DNA from: Nonomuraea soli
GTDB lineage: Bacteria; Actinomycetota; Actinomycetes; Streptosporangiales; Streptosporangiaceae
Length of the DNA stretch: 64,000 nt
Direction: 5' to 3'
NCBI RefSeq assembly: GCF_013761175.1
Contig: NZ_JACDUR010000003.1
Coordinates: forward strand, 723,791 to 787,790
Shown: positions 14,774-22,672 of the stretch, one piece after another
How positions within the stretch are numbered: position 1 is the first letter of the stretch
Layout of the letters: the number at the start of each line of letters is the position of its first letter
Made by a program: the position numbers and the translations under genes
The notes under the pieces: generated by a model
Databases searched by the model: none
Told to the model about the DNA's origin: nothing
The model's input: only the letters and a program-made list of their open reading frames with translations

Positions 14774-15651
14774 CAGAAGTGCCAGGGGTAGGGCGACCAG
14801 TCGGGCTCGCGCTTCTGCAGGAACGAGTCGCGTCCCTCCGCCGCCTCGTCGGTCATGTAGGCCAGGCGGGTCGCCTCGCCCGCGAACACCTGCTGCCCGA
14901 CGAGCCCGTCGTCGATGAGGTTGAAGGAGAACTTCAGCATGCGCTGGGCGGTGGGCGACTTGCCGTTGATCTTGCCGGCCCACTCCAGCGCGACCTTCTC
15001 CAGGTCGGCGTGGTCGACCACGGCGTTGACCATGCCCATGCGGTGGGCGTCGTCGGCGGAGTAGGTGTCGCCGAGGAAGAAGATCTCCCGCGCGAACTTC
15101 TGGCCGACCTGGCGGGCGAGGTAGGCCGAGCCGAAGCCGCCGTCGAAGGAGGCCACGTCGGCGTCGGTCTGCTTGAACTGCGCGTGCTCGCGCGAGGCCA
15201 GCGTCAGGTCGGCGACGACGTGCAGCGAGTGGCCGCCGCCCGCGGCCCAGCCCGGCACCACGCAGATCACGATCTTGCCCATGAAGCGGATGAGCCGCTG
15301 CACCTCGAGGATGTGCAGGCGTCCTGTGGAGGCGGAGCCGTCGGCGTACTGGTAGCCGTCCTTGCCGCGGATGCGCTGGTCGCCGCCGGAGCAGAACGCC
15401 CAGCCTCCGTCCTTCGGCGAGGGCCCGTTGCCCGTCAGCAGCACGACGCCGACGTCGGTCTGCTGGCGCGCGTGGTCGAAGGCGCGGTACAGCTCATCGA
15501 CGGTCTGGGGGCGGAAGGCGTTGCGCACCTCGGGCCGGTTGAAGGCGATGCGCACGGTCCCCTGATCGACCGCCCGGTGATAGGTGATATCGGTGAACTC
15601 GAAGCCCTCGACGACGGTCCAGGCCTTGGGGTCGAACAGCTCGGAAACCAT
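14773..15651 (-). CDS. menB: 1,4-dihydroxy-2-naphthoyl-CoA synthase
   Basis: MenB closes the second ring of the menaquinone precursor from O-succinylbenzoyl-CoA. The 292-residue sequence has the crotonase fold with GGWAFCSGGDQRIRG, GWAAGGGHSLH and QTDADVASFDGGFGSAYLARQ, and ends in EPDWSPYPWHF as mycobacterial MenB does. The Asp in QTDADV marks the bicarbonate-independent (type II) enzymes, in which this side chain replaces bicarbonate. No other men gene is seen in the window. Confidence 0.96.
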   Translation of the reverse strand: MVSELFDPKAWTVVEGFEFTDITYHRAVDQGTVRIAFNRPEVRNAFRPQTVDELYRAFDHARQQTDVGVVLLTGNGPSPKDGGWAFCSGGDQRIRGKDGYQYADGSASTGRLHILEVQRLIRFMGKIVICVVPGWAAGGGHSLHVVADLTLASREHAQFKQTDADVASFDGGFGSAYLARQVGQKFAREIFFLGDTYSADDAHRMGMVNAVVDHADLEKVALEWAGKINGKSPTAQRMLKFSFNLIDDGLVGQQVFAGEATRLAYMTDEAAEGRDSFLQKREPDWSPYPWHF

Positions 15652-15661
15652 GCGGAAGAGC

Positions 15662-16174
15662 CTAACGGATCTGTTCTTCGGCCCACTGGGCCCACTCCAC
15701 CTGGGTGCGGTGCAGGCGCAGGCCGTACTCCAGTGCGAGCCTGCCGTAGACGGACAGGTTCTCGGTGCCCGAGTCGACGAACTCCCGCATGCTCTCGAGC
15801 TCCTCCAGCCCCTTGGCCGCGACCTCGCCCAGGTGGCGCAGGTAGGAGCGGGCTCCCTCGCCGGTGATCTGGCTGAGGAAGAACACCCGCAGCAGCATGT
15901 CGCTGCGATGCACCTGCTGGGGCGGAACCTCGGTCATCCAGTGACGCAGCTCCGCCAGACCCGACTCGGTGATGCCGTACTCCTTGCGTCCGCGCGCTCC
16001 CTCGGCGACCACCTCGATCAGCCCTGAGCCGGCGAGCTTGTTCAGCTCGGTGTAGAGCTGGCTCTGCGTGGCCGGCCACACGTTGGCGAGGGAGAGCTCG
16101 AAGCTCTTGAGGAGGTCGTAGCCGCTCGCGGGGCCTTCTGCCAGCAGCCCGAGCAGTCCGTGTCGGAGACTCAT
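15662..16174 (-). CDS. PadR-family transcription regulator
   Basis: A 170-residue PadR regulator. The N-terminal winged helix (LLGLLAEGPASGYDLLKSFE, with QLYTELNKLAGSGLIE and the wing GRKEYGITESG) is followed by a helical PadR C-terminal dimerisation region. It is divergent from the carotenoid oxygenase gene across 72 bp, so it probably represses that gene and itself. The ATG at 16174 gives the standard PadR N-terminus. Confidence 0.92.
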   Translation of the reverse strand: MSLRHGLLGLLAEGPASGYDLLKSFELSLANVWPATQSQLYTELNKLAGSGLIEVVAEGARGRKEYGITESGLAELRHWMTEVPPQQVHRSDMLLRVFFLSQITGEGARSYLRHLGEVAAKGLEELESMREFVDSGTENLSVYGRLALEYGLRLHRTQVEWAQWAEEQIR

Positions 16175-16246
16175 ATTCCTATATTGACACATCGCAAGAG
16201 GACGTTCTAGTTTTGACATGTCTACATAGGAAGGTTGGTTGGTGTC
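16175..16246. promoter_or_regulatory. PadR / carotenoid oxygenase divergent control region
   Basis: An AT-richer stretch with TTGACA at 16184-16189 and a possible -10 (TAGTTT, 16208-16213) toward the oxygenase. A palindrome GACATGTC at 16215-16222 overlaps ATGT-CT-ACAT at 16218-16227, and a second TTGACA occurs at 16213-16218. ATGT/ACAT half-sites are typical of PadR operators. AGGAAGG at 16228-16234 is the likely ribosome binding site for the oxygenase. Confidence 0.5.
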
Positions 16247-17518
16247 ATGACCGCATACCTGGAAGGCCACCTCGCTCCCGTCCCCGACGAGATCAGCGCG
16301 GTCGATCTGACCGTCGAGGGCACGCTCCCCGAAGAGCTTTCCGGCCGCTACTTCCGCAACGGCCCCAACCCCAGGCCAGGGGAGGATCCTGGCCACTGGT
16401 TCACCGGCCACGGCATGATCCACGGCGTCCGCATCCGCGACGGCCGCGCCGAGTGGTACCGCAACCGCTGGGTCAGGACCAGCCTGTTCACCGACGGCGC
16501 CGCCTTCCTCACCGACAAGGGCTTCGACCGGAGCGCCGTGCAGGCCAACACCCACGTCATCCACCACGCCGACAAGATCCTCGCCCTGGTCGAGGTCGGC
16601 CTGCCGTACGAGATGGACCGCGAGCTGAACACGGTGGGCGCCTGCGACTTCGGCGGGCGCCTCACCACCAGCGGGATGACCGCCCACCCCAAGGAGCTCG
16701 ACGGGGAACTGCACTTCTTCGGATACGGCTTCGGGCCGCCCTACCTGACCTACCACCGCCTCGACGCCAAGGGCGAGCTCGTGGAGAGCCGGGTCATCGA
16801 CGTGCCGGGGCCGACGATGATGCACGACTTCGCGGTCACCGAGAACCACGTGATCTGGCTCGACCTGCCGGTCGTCTTCGACTTCGACAAGGCCGGCAAG
16901 ACCATGCCGTACACCTGGAGCGACTCCTACGGCGCGCGCCTGGGCGTCATGAAGCGCACCGGCGAGGTCACTTGGTTCGACGTCGACCCCTGCTACGTCT
17001 TCCACGTGGGCAACGCCCGCGAGGACGCCTCGGGGCGTGTCGTGCTCGACGGCGTGCGCTACACGCCCGAGTCGTTCAACAGCACCTGGGAGCAGATCGG
17101 CGGCGAGCGCAACCCGGCGGCGCACCTGGTCGGCGCCTCGCTCCACCGCTGGACCCTCGACCTGGCGACGGGCCGGGCCACCGAGCGTCAGCTCGACGAC
17201 CGCGCGGTCGAGTTCCCGACCTTCAACGAGGACCGGCTGGGCCGCTCCAGCCGCTACCTCTACGCGGTCACCGAAGGGGAGGTCGTGAAGTACGACATCG
17301 AATCGGGAGCCAGCCAGGTCGCGCCGGTCGGCGGGCACGCCGGGGAGGCCGTGTTCGTGCCCGCGTTCGACGCGCGTGCCGAGGACGACGGCTGGCTGAT
17401 GTCGATCGTCGACGACCGCCTGCTGGTGCAGGAGGCCGCGGGGCTGGAGACCGTCGCGACCGTACGGCTGCCGCGCAGGGTGCCGGCCGGTTTCCACGGC
17501 TCATGGATCGCCGATTAA
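16247..17518 (+). CDS. Carotenoid (apocarotenoid) cleavage oxygenase
   Basis: A 423-residue member of the RPE65/carotenoid oxygenase family, which uses non-heme iron held by four histidines to cleave conjugated double bonds. The N-terminus has GRYFRNGPNPRPG and WFTGHGMIHGV; probable iron-ligand histidines lie in NTHVIHHADK, TAHPKELDGELHFFGYG, MMHDFAVTENH and the C-terminal GFHGSWI. No carotenoid biosynthesis gene is nearby, so the substrate may be an apocarotenoid, stilbene or exogenous compound. The ATG at 16247 fits AGGAAGG upstream better than a GTG at 16235. Divergent from PadR. Confidence 0.92.
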   Translation: MTAYLEGHLAPVPDEISAVDLTVEGTLPEELSGRYFRNGPNPRPGEDPGHWFTGHGMIHGVRIRDGRAEWYRNRWVRTSLFTDGAAFLTDKGFDRSAVQANTHVIHHADKILALVEVGLPYEMDRELNTVGACDFGGRLTTSGMTAHPKELDGELHFFGYGFGPPYLTYHRLDAKGELVESRVIDVPGPTMMHDFAVTENHVIWLDLPVVFDFDKAGKTMPYTWSDSYGARLGVMKRTGEVTWFDVDPCYVFHVGNAREDASGRVVLDGVRYTPESFNSTWEQIGGERNPAAHLVGASLHRWTLDLATGRATERQLDDRAVEFPTFNEDRLGRSSRYLYAVTEGEVVKYDIESGASQVAPVGGHAGEAVFVPAFDARAEDDGWLMSIVDDRLLVQEAAGLETVATVRLPRRVPAGFHGSWIAD

Positions 17519-17521
17519 CGA

Positions 17522-17857
17522 TTAACTTCGGGCTTCCGCCCGCAACTCCGCCAACAGCTCTTCCTGGTCCACCAACATGTCGGTGAGAATCCGGCGCGCG
17601 TCCGTCAGGAGGTGGGCCACGTCTGGACTGGACAGGGCGTAGACGACGCTCCCGGCTTCACGGCTTGCGCTGACGATTCCCGCGCGGCGCAGGACGGCCA
17701 GTTGCTGGGAGAGGCTCGACGCCTCGATCTCGATCTCCGCCAGGAGATCCCGGACCGGCAGTGGCCCCTTCTGCAAGAGCTCCAGGACCTGAATCCGGGC
17801 TGGATGCCCGAGAGTCCTGAAGAAATCTGCCTTGGCCTGGTACAGCGGAACGGGCAT
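17522..17857 (-). CDS. ArsR-family transcription regulator
   Basis: A 111-residue winged-helix repressor (FFRTLGHPARIQVLELLQKG; recognition helix region EIEIEASSLSQQLAVLRRAGIV; wing REAGSVVYAL). It has no cysteine pairs of the classical metal-sensing ArsR type, so it may sense something else. Its promoter carries an inverted repeat; the nearest divergent gene is the DUF3073 protein. Confidence 0.9.
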   Translation of the reverse strand: MPVPLYQAKADFFRTLGHPARIQVLELLQKGPLPVRDLLAEIEIEASSLSQQLAVLRRAGIVSASREAGSVVYALSSPDVAHLLTDARRILTDMLVDQEELLAELRAEARS

Positions 17858-17870
17858 GACGACAGTGTAA

Positions 17871-17899
17871 TATAGCGACTTGCATAATTCTTCAAGTCG
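17871..17899 (-). promoter_or_regulatory. ArsR promoter and candidate operator
   Basis: On the minus strand a -10-like TATATT (17871-17876 region) lies about 16 bases from a CTTGAA -35. The inverted repeat CGACTTG (17876-17882) and CAAGTCG (17893-17899) brackets an AT-rich CATAATTCTT, similar in style to known ArsR operators, and overlaps the promoter spacer; this suggests autoregulation. Confidence 0.5.
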
Positions 17900-17942
17900 T
17901 AACGGCGTTGGCTAGGATGACGGACGGGACGAGGGAGTAGCC

Positions 17943-18113
17943 ATGGGCCGAGGAAGAGCGAAGGCGAAGCAGACGAAGGTCGCTCGTGAGCTGAAGTATG
18001 CCCACCACGATCTCGACGTGGAGAGGCTGACCAAGGAGCTGGGAGGGTCTTCGTCGCGCGACGACATCCCCCCGGCCTCCTCGCACGAGCCGGAGTCCGA
18101 GCCCGCCCACTGA
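17943..18113 (+). CDS. DUF3073 small protein
   Basis: A 56-residue protein beginning MGRGRAKAKQTKVARELKY, the signature of the DUF3073 family found across Actinobacteria. The conserved basic start is followed by YAHHDLDVERLTKELGG and an acidic Ser/Pro/Glu-rich tail. Function unknown; the basic N-terminus suggests nucleic acid binding. The downstream tail is short compared with the family members I recall. Confidence 0.9.
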   Translation: MGRGRAKAKQTKVARELKYAHHDLDVERLTKELGGSSSRDDIPPASSHEPESEPAH

Positions 18114-18123
18114 CGACGGGGAC

Positions 18124-18146
18124 AGCGGGGCCCGTACGGCTCCGCT
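18124..18146 (+). terminator. Hairpin after DUF3073 gene
   Basis: AGCGGGGCC (18124-18132) pairs with GGCTCCGCT (18138-18146), with one G-T pair and a 5-base loop, 11 bases after the stop codon. No T-tract. Confidence 0.45.
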
Positions 18147-18262
18147 GAACGTCGGTAAGCCGTAGGTCTGGGCCAGTTCCGCCACCCCGGCGGCCACTGG
18201 CCACCTGCGGATCCTCCAGCGGGGGAGTCATGGCCGCGGGCCATGCGGGTAGGGGCGTACCC

Positions 18263-20029
18263 ATGTCTGGTATCGCCGCGGAAGTACTGATCGAACGGCT
18301 CGCCGCAGGGGGAGTCGACACCGTCTACGGCCTGCCCGGCGACGGCATCAACGGGATCATGGAAGGTCTGCGCAGGCACGCCGACAAGGTGCGCTTCGTG
18401 CTGGTCCACCACGAGGAGGCGGCCGCCTTCATGGCGGCGGGCCACGCCAAGGCGACCGGCACGATCGGCGTCTGCCTGGCCACGTCAGGACCGGGCGGCA
18501 TCCACCTGCTCAACGGTCTCTACGACGCCAAGCTCGATCACGCGCCCGTGCTCGCCATCACCGGCATGCAGGAGACCGCCGTGCTGGGCACCGCCTACCA
18601 GCAGGAGGTGCGGCTCGACCGGCTCTTCGACGACGTGGCCGAATACAACCAGGTCGTCACCAACCCGGTGCAGCTGCCGTCGCTGGTCGACATCGCCATC
18701 CGCACGGCCCTGGCCAGGCGCGGGGTGGCCCATCTGACGATCCCCAACGACGTGCAGGTGGCCGACGCCGACGCCGATCCGTGGCAGCACGTGGCTCCCG
18801 CGCGCCCGCCGCAGACCTCGCCGGTCTACCTGCCCGCGCCCGGACTGCCGCGCCAGGAGGACCTGCGACGGGCGGCCGAGGTGCTCAACGCCGCCGAGCG
18901 TCCCGCCCTGCTCGTGGGCGCCGGAGCGCTGCACGCGCGCGAGGAGGTGCTGGCCGTCGCCGAGCGGCTCAAGGCCCCGGTGATCAAGACGCTGCCCGGC
19001 AAAGCCGTCGTCCCCGACGACTCGCCGTACACCACAGGCGGGCTCGGGCTCCTGGGCACCCGGCCGAGCGAGGAGCTCGTCGACGAGGTCGACGTGCTGT
19101 TCATGATCGGTACGAACTTCCCCTACACCAAGCACCTGCCGGAGCCGGGCAAGACCCGGTTCGTGCAGCTGGAGGCCGATCCGGTGCGGGCGGGGACACG
19201 GGTGCCGACCGACGTGCCCATGGTGGGCGACGCCCGTGAGGGGCTGCGGGCGCTGCTGCCGTTGCTCGACGAGCGGTCCGACGAGGAGTTCCTGCGCAAG
19301 TACCGGGAGAAGAGCGACAAGTGGCGTGGCGAGATGCTCGCCCTGGCCGGCGCCGACCGTGACCCGATCGCCCCGCAGTACGCGGTCTCCGTCCTCGACG
19401 ACCTGGCCGCCGACGACGCGATCCTGACCTGCGACAGCGGCACGGTGGCCACCTGGGCGGCCAGGCACTGGACCATCCGCGACAGGCGCGAGTTCTACCT
19501 GTCGGGCAACCTCGCCTCGATGGCGCCCGGCCTGCCGTACGGCATCGCCATGCAGCGGGCCTTTCCCGGGCGGCAGGTCATCGCCTACGTGGGCGACGGC
19601 GGGTTCGCGATGCTGATGGCGGAGTTCCTCACCGCGGTGCGTCACAACCTGCCGGTCAAGGTGGTGGTGAACAACAACAACTCGCTCGGCATGATCCTGT
19701 GGGAGCAGATGGTGCTCGGCTATCCCGAGCACGGGGTGCGCTTCGCTGAGCCGTACGCCGACTTCGCCGCCTGGGCGACGGCCTGCGGAGGGTTCGGTGC
19801 CAAGGTGACCAAGTCGGGCGACCTGCGCCCGGCCGTGGAGCGGGCCCTGGCCTTCGACGGGCCCGCGCTGGTGGATGTGGAGGTGGACCCGCACGAACCT
19901 CCGATGCCGGGCAAGGTCGAATACGACCAGGCCAAGAAGTTCGCGCAGGCCTTCCTCAAGGGACAGCCGCACCGGGCGGCGATCGCCACGACCCTGTTCA
20001 AGGACAGGATCAGGAAATTTCAGGACTGA
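18263..20029 (+). CDS. TPP-dependent pyruvate oxidase / quinone pyruvate dehydrogenase-like
   Basis: A 588-residue thiamine-diphosphate enzyme of the POX/ALS type. It has GVDTVYGLPGDGING and the catalytic Glu in HHEEAAAFMAAGHAK, a central FAD/DHS-like domain, and the TPP motif VGDGGFAML...VVVNNNNSLGMI. The C-terminus (RAAIATTLFKDRI) resembles PoxB, which decarboxylates pyruvate to acetate while passing electrons to quinone. Acetolactate-synthase-like function is an alternative. I prefer the ATG at 18263, with AGGGG 7 bases upstream, over the in-frame ATG at 18230. It ends 10 bases inside the convergent DUF1269 gene. Confidence 0.88.
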   Translation: MSGIAAEVLIERLAAGGVDTVYGLPGDGINGIMEGLRRHADKVRFVLVHHEEAAAFMAAGHAKATGTIGVCLATSGPGGIHLLNGLYDAKLDHAPVLAITGMQETAVLGTAYQQEVRLDRLFDDVAEYNQVVTNPVQLPSLVDIAIRTALARRGVAHLTIPNDVQVADADADPWQHVAPARPPQTSPVYLPAPGLPRQEDLRRAAEVLNAAERPALLVGAGALHAREEVLAVAERLKAPVIKTLPGKAVVPDDSPYTTGGLGLLGTRPSEELVDEVDVLFMIGTNFPYTKHLPEPGKTRFVQLEADPVRAGTRVPTDVPMVGDAREGLRALLPLLDERSDEEFLRKYREKSDKWRGEMLALAGADRDPIAPQYAVSVLDDLAADDAILTCDSGTVATWAARHWTIRDRREFYLSGNLASMAPGLPYGIAMQRAFPGRQVIAYVGDGGFAMLMAEFLTAVRHNLPVKVVVNNNNSLGMILWEQMVLGYPEHGVRFAEPYADFAAWATACGGFGAKVTKSGDLRPAVERALAFDGPALVDVEVDPHEPPMPGKVEYDQAKKFAQAFLKGQPHRAAIATTLFKDRIRKFQD

Positions 20030-20526
20030 CCCTGGCCACCCCGCGCGGCCTGGACGGCCTCTCGCAGCTGCTCCTCCTGCTCGTGGGAGAGCGAGGTCTG
20101 CATGATGTCGCCGCCGAACGGCGCGATCTGCGGGATGACCTTGTCCGGGGTGCTCTTGTTGATCAGCAGGAAGAGCGCCGCCGAGCCCGGCTCCAGCTTG
20201 TCGGCGACCTCCTTCATGAACTTGTCGTCGACGCCGATGTCGGTCATCGCGCCGCCCGCGGCGCCGCCCGCCGCGCCCAGCGCCATGCCCAGGAGGGGCA
20301 TGAAGAAGATCAGGCCGATGAGGCCGCCCCAGAGCGCGCCGCTGGCCGCCCCGAAGCCGACCGTGCTGGTCATCTGGTGGAGCTTGATCTTGCCGTCCGG
20401 CCTGCGCTCGACGACGGCGGCGTCCGCGAGCGTGATGAGCTGCTGCTTCTGCAGCTCCAGGAGCTTGTCACGGACAGAGGAGGCGGTGGCGACGTCGGGG
20501 TAGGAAATCGCGATGAGGTTGCTCAT
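20020..20526 (-). CDS. DUF1269 membrane-associated protein
   Basis: A 168-residue DUF1269 protein: an N-terminal ferredoxin-like half (NLIAISYPDVATASSVRDKL), a Gly/Ala-rich hydrophobic hairpin (GFGAASGALWGGLIGLIFF...GAAGGAAGGA, residues about 57-95) and a second soluble half (VADKLEPGSAALFLLI). The family is predicted to be membrane-linked and stress-related; role unknown. A strong AAGGAGG lies upstream. It is followed at its 5' side by a small membrane protein gene on the same strand. Confidence 0.88.
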   Translation of the reverse strand: MSNLIAISYPDVATASSVRDKLLELQKQQLITLADAAVVERRPDGKIKLHQMTSTVGFGAASGALWGGLIGLIFFMPLLGMALGAAGGAAGGAMTDIGVDDKFMKEVADKLEPGSAALFLLINKSTPDKVIPQIAPFGGDIMQTSLSHEQEEQLREAVQAARGGQGQS

Positions 20527-20562
20527 GTCCGGCCCTGTTTCCTCCTTCAGGTATCCGGAAAG

Positions 20563-20961
20563 TCAGTACTCCCTCATGGATTCGGCTTCCTTGCCGTGCA
20601 CGATGAGCGCGTAGAGCACGAGCACGTCGATGGCGATGACGACCAGCGACCACCACGGGTTGACCATGATCCAGGTGAGCTGTGTCAGGGCGTTGAGCAT
20701 GACGAGGATGACCGCGATCAGCCTGGCCCAGTTCTTGCCGATGCTGACGGCGATGCCGGTGATGACCAGGAGCACGCCGAGAATCAGGTGCACCCAGCCC
20801 CAGCCGGTCAGGTCGAAGAGCAACAGGCCCTTCCTGGTCGTGACGTAGAGCTCGTCATCGATGATCGCGTAGAGACCGGAGACCAGGTTGAAGAGGCCGG
20901 CCATGATGATCATCATGCCGGCGAACCAGATCCACCCGACCCAGCCAGTGACCTTTGCCAT
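20563..20961 (-). CDS. Four-helix small membrane protein (DUF7144-like)
   Basis: A 132-residue protein with four hydrophobic helices (about residues 10-31, 50-70, 76-97 and 102-121) and the motif DLTGWGWVHLILGVLLVITG seen in a widespread actinobacterial membrane family. No catalytic residues are evident. It lies 36 bases upstream of the DUF1269 gene on the same strand, so the two are probably co-transcribed. Confidence 0.85.
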   Translation of the reverse strand: MAKVTGWVGWIWFAGMMIIMAGLFNLVSGLYAIIDDELYVTTRKGLLLFDLTGWGWVHLILGVLLVITGIAVSIGKNWARLIAVILVMLNALTQLTWIMVNPWWSLVVIAIDVLVLYALIVHGKEAESMREY

Positions 20962-21001
20962 GCGTGGGAGCTACCCCCGGCATGTTCAAGATGATCTCAG
21001 G

Positions 21002-22027
21002 TCAGTCCGAAGATTTCCCCGCCACCAGGGGTGTCGCCCACCGGGTGGCCGGATCGGAGTCCAGCAGGATCGCCCTGACGAACGAGCTCAGCGGCACGGC
21101 CAGGATCGCGCCGAGCGCGCCCAGCGCCCACGTCCACACCAGCAGCGAGAGGATCGTGATCGTGACGGACAGCCCGGCCGACTCGCCCACGAACTTCGGC
21201 TGGATCACCGACTGGATGATGAAGTTCAGCACGCAGTAGACGACGATCACCCACAGCATCGTGCCGACGCCCGAGTCCAGCAGGGCCAGCAGTGCGGGCG
21301 GCACCAGGCCGATGATGAAGCCGATGTTCGGGATGAAGTTGGTGATGAAGGCCAGCAACCCCCACAGCAGCGGCAGCGGCACGCCCAGGATCCACAACGC
21401 CCCCGCGTCGAGCACCGCGACGATGAGCCCGAAGAGCGTTGAGACGAGGAGGTACTTGCAGGTCTGGCGGGTGAAGGTGGTCAGCGCCTCGACGATGTCG
21501 CGCCGGGAGGAGGCCAGGCCGCGTAGCTGCTCGGTCAGGAAGGGGGCGTCCATGCACATGCCGTACAGGAGCAGGACGATGACCACCGTGGCCGAGGCGG
21601 TGCCCAGCAGGCCCGACAGCAGGCCTGCCGCGGCCTGGACCAGCTCGCCCGGCTCGATGCCGCTGAACAGCTTCGTGGCCTGTGCCTGGGTGATGCCGAA
21701 CGTCGCCAGATATGCCTGCACCTCGGTCAGGAGGTGCTGGAACTGGGCGGCGTACTGCGGGATCAGGGCGGTGAAGCGGGCGACCGACACCACGACCGCG
21801 AGACCCAGCGCGGCCAGGACGAGCAGGACCACCGCCAGGGGCACGGCGACGACCACCCAGGTCGGAGCGCCGCGCCTGGAGAGCCGGGTCATGAGCGGTC
21901 CGACCGCGATGACGAGGGTCAGGGCGAGGAAGGCCGGACCGACGATGTCGCTCAGTGCCTGGACTCCTGCCAGCACGATCAGCGCGGCTGCGAGCCCGAC
22001 CAGGATGCGAAGGCCGCGGGAGAGCAT
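21002..22027 (-). CDS. AI-2E family transporter (PerM-like)
   Basis: A 341-residue membrane protein of the AI-2E/UPF0118 family. The pattern is about eight hydrophobic segments with a soluble middle, and the family motif region FITNFIPNIGFIIGLVPPALLAL with VIQPKFVGE near the C-terminus. Members export autoinducer-2 or act as ion antiporters, so the substrate here is unknown. Start choice is uncertain: in-frame TTG 22060 and GTG 22036 lie upstream of ATG 22027 and none has a clear ribosome binding site. Confidence 0.87.
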   Translation of the reverse strand: MLSRGLRILVGLAAALIVLAGVQALSDIVGPAFLALTLVIAVGPLMTRLSRRGAPTWVVVAVPLAVVLLVLAALGLAVVVSVARFTALIPQYAAQFQHLLTEVQAYLATFGITQAQATKLFSGIEPGELVQAAAGLLSGLLGTASATVVIVLLLYGMCMDAPFLTEQLRGLASSRRDIVEALTTFTRQTCKYLLVSTLFGLIVAVLDAGALWILGVPLPLLWGLLAFITNFIPNIGFIIGLVPPALLALLDSGVGTMLWVIVVYCVLNFIIQSVIQPKFVGESAGLSVTITILSLLVWTWALGALGAILAVPLSSFVRAILLDSDPATRWATPLVAGKSSD

Positions 22028-22053
22028 GGCGGCCACGGTATCCAGGGGGGTGC

Positions 22054-22081
22054 GTGACAAACGGTCAAAGACGCATAAACT
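22054..22081 (+). promoter_or_regulatory. Possible promoter of the small Cys/His protein
   Basis: GTGACA (22054-22059) and TAAACT (22076-22081) are separated by 16 bases and precede GAGGAGG (22101-22107). Confidence 0.4.
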
Positions 22082-22112
22082 ACGCGCAACCTTTGGTCAA
22101 GAGGAGGCGCTG

Positions 22113-22286
22113 ATGCACAAGGTCGTCCATGTCCGCCCGGTCGACGACATGATCGGCCATGAGGAGTCGGCCTTCTGCGTGTGCGGCCCCGTGGGCAAGC
22201 AGGCGCCGGCCGATCTGGGGCTGATCTTCCAGCATCACGCGCTGCTGCCGTGCCATGAGTGGGAGGCCTCCAGCCCGGCGGAGTGA
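22113..22286 (+). CDS. 57-residue Cys/His-rich small protein
   Basis: An intact small gene with an excellent ribosome binding site (GAGGAGG, 5 bases before ATG). The peptide starts MHKVVHVRPVDDMIGHEES and contains CVCG, then QHHALLPCHEW; three cysteines and several histidines are spaced as in small zinc-binding proteins. I do not recognise the family. It stands alone between the divergent AI-2E gene and an ArsR operon with its own promoter. Codon use is GC-rich at third positions, supporting a real gene. Confidence 0.75.
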   Translation: MHKVVHVRPVDDMIGHEESAFCVCGPVGKQAPADLGLIFQHHALLPCHEWEASSPAE

Positions 22287-22304
22287 GCGCGGGGCCGCGA
22301 GGGC

Positions 22305-22334
22305 TTGACGTGGTCGCAGGCGGCCCTATATAAA
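22305..22334 (+). promoter_or_regulatory. Promoter of the ArsR-SRPBCC operon
   Basis: TTGACG (22305-22310) is followed 16-18 bases later by TATATA/TATAAA (22327-22334), near consensus for a housekeeping promoter. Just downstream the sequence GGTTATGAA occurs at 22342-22350 and nearly again at 22358-22366, overlapping the start codon; these may be ArsR half-sites. Confidence 0.65.
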
Positions 22335-22345
22335 ACTTTCTGGTT

Positions 22346-22672
22346 ATGAAACTAGAGGGTTATGAACTGGACAGCGTCTTCGCCGCGCTGGCCGATCCCA
22401 CCCGCCGGGCGATCCTGACCCGGCTGAAGGCGGGCGAGGCCACCGTGACGGAGCTCGCCGAGCCGTTCCAGATGAGCCAGCCCGCCATCTCCAAGCATCT
22501 CAAGGTGCTGGAGCGCGCCGGGCTGATCACCCGGGGCCGCGACGCCCAGCGGCGGCCCTGCCGGCTGCGCGCCGAGCCGCTGAAGGCGGCGACCGACTGG
22601 CTGGAGCGCTACCGGCAGGACTGGGAGGTGAGTTTCCGACGTCTGGACGGCCTGCTCGACGAACTGAAGTGA
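22346..22672 (+). CDS. ArsR-family regulator paired with SRPBCC protein
   Basis: A 108-residue winged-helix regulator (VFAALADPTRRAILTRLKAGEATVTELAEPF; recognition helix MSQPAISKHLKVLERAGLI; wing GRDAQRRPCRL). This subtype, lacking metal-binding cysteines, is commonly co-transcribed with an AHSA1/SRPBCC protein, as here: GTGA overlaps the stop codon. Autoregulation from the near-consensus promoter is likely. Confidence 0.93.
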   Translation: MKLEGYELDSVFAALADPTRRAILTRLKAGEATVTELAEPFQMSQPAISKHLKVLERAGLITRGRDAQRRPCRLRAEPLKAATDWLERYRQDWEVSFRRLDGLLDELK

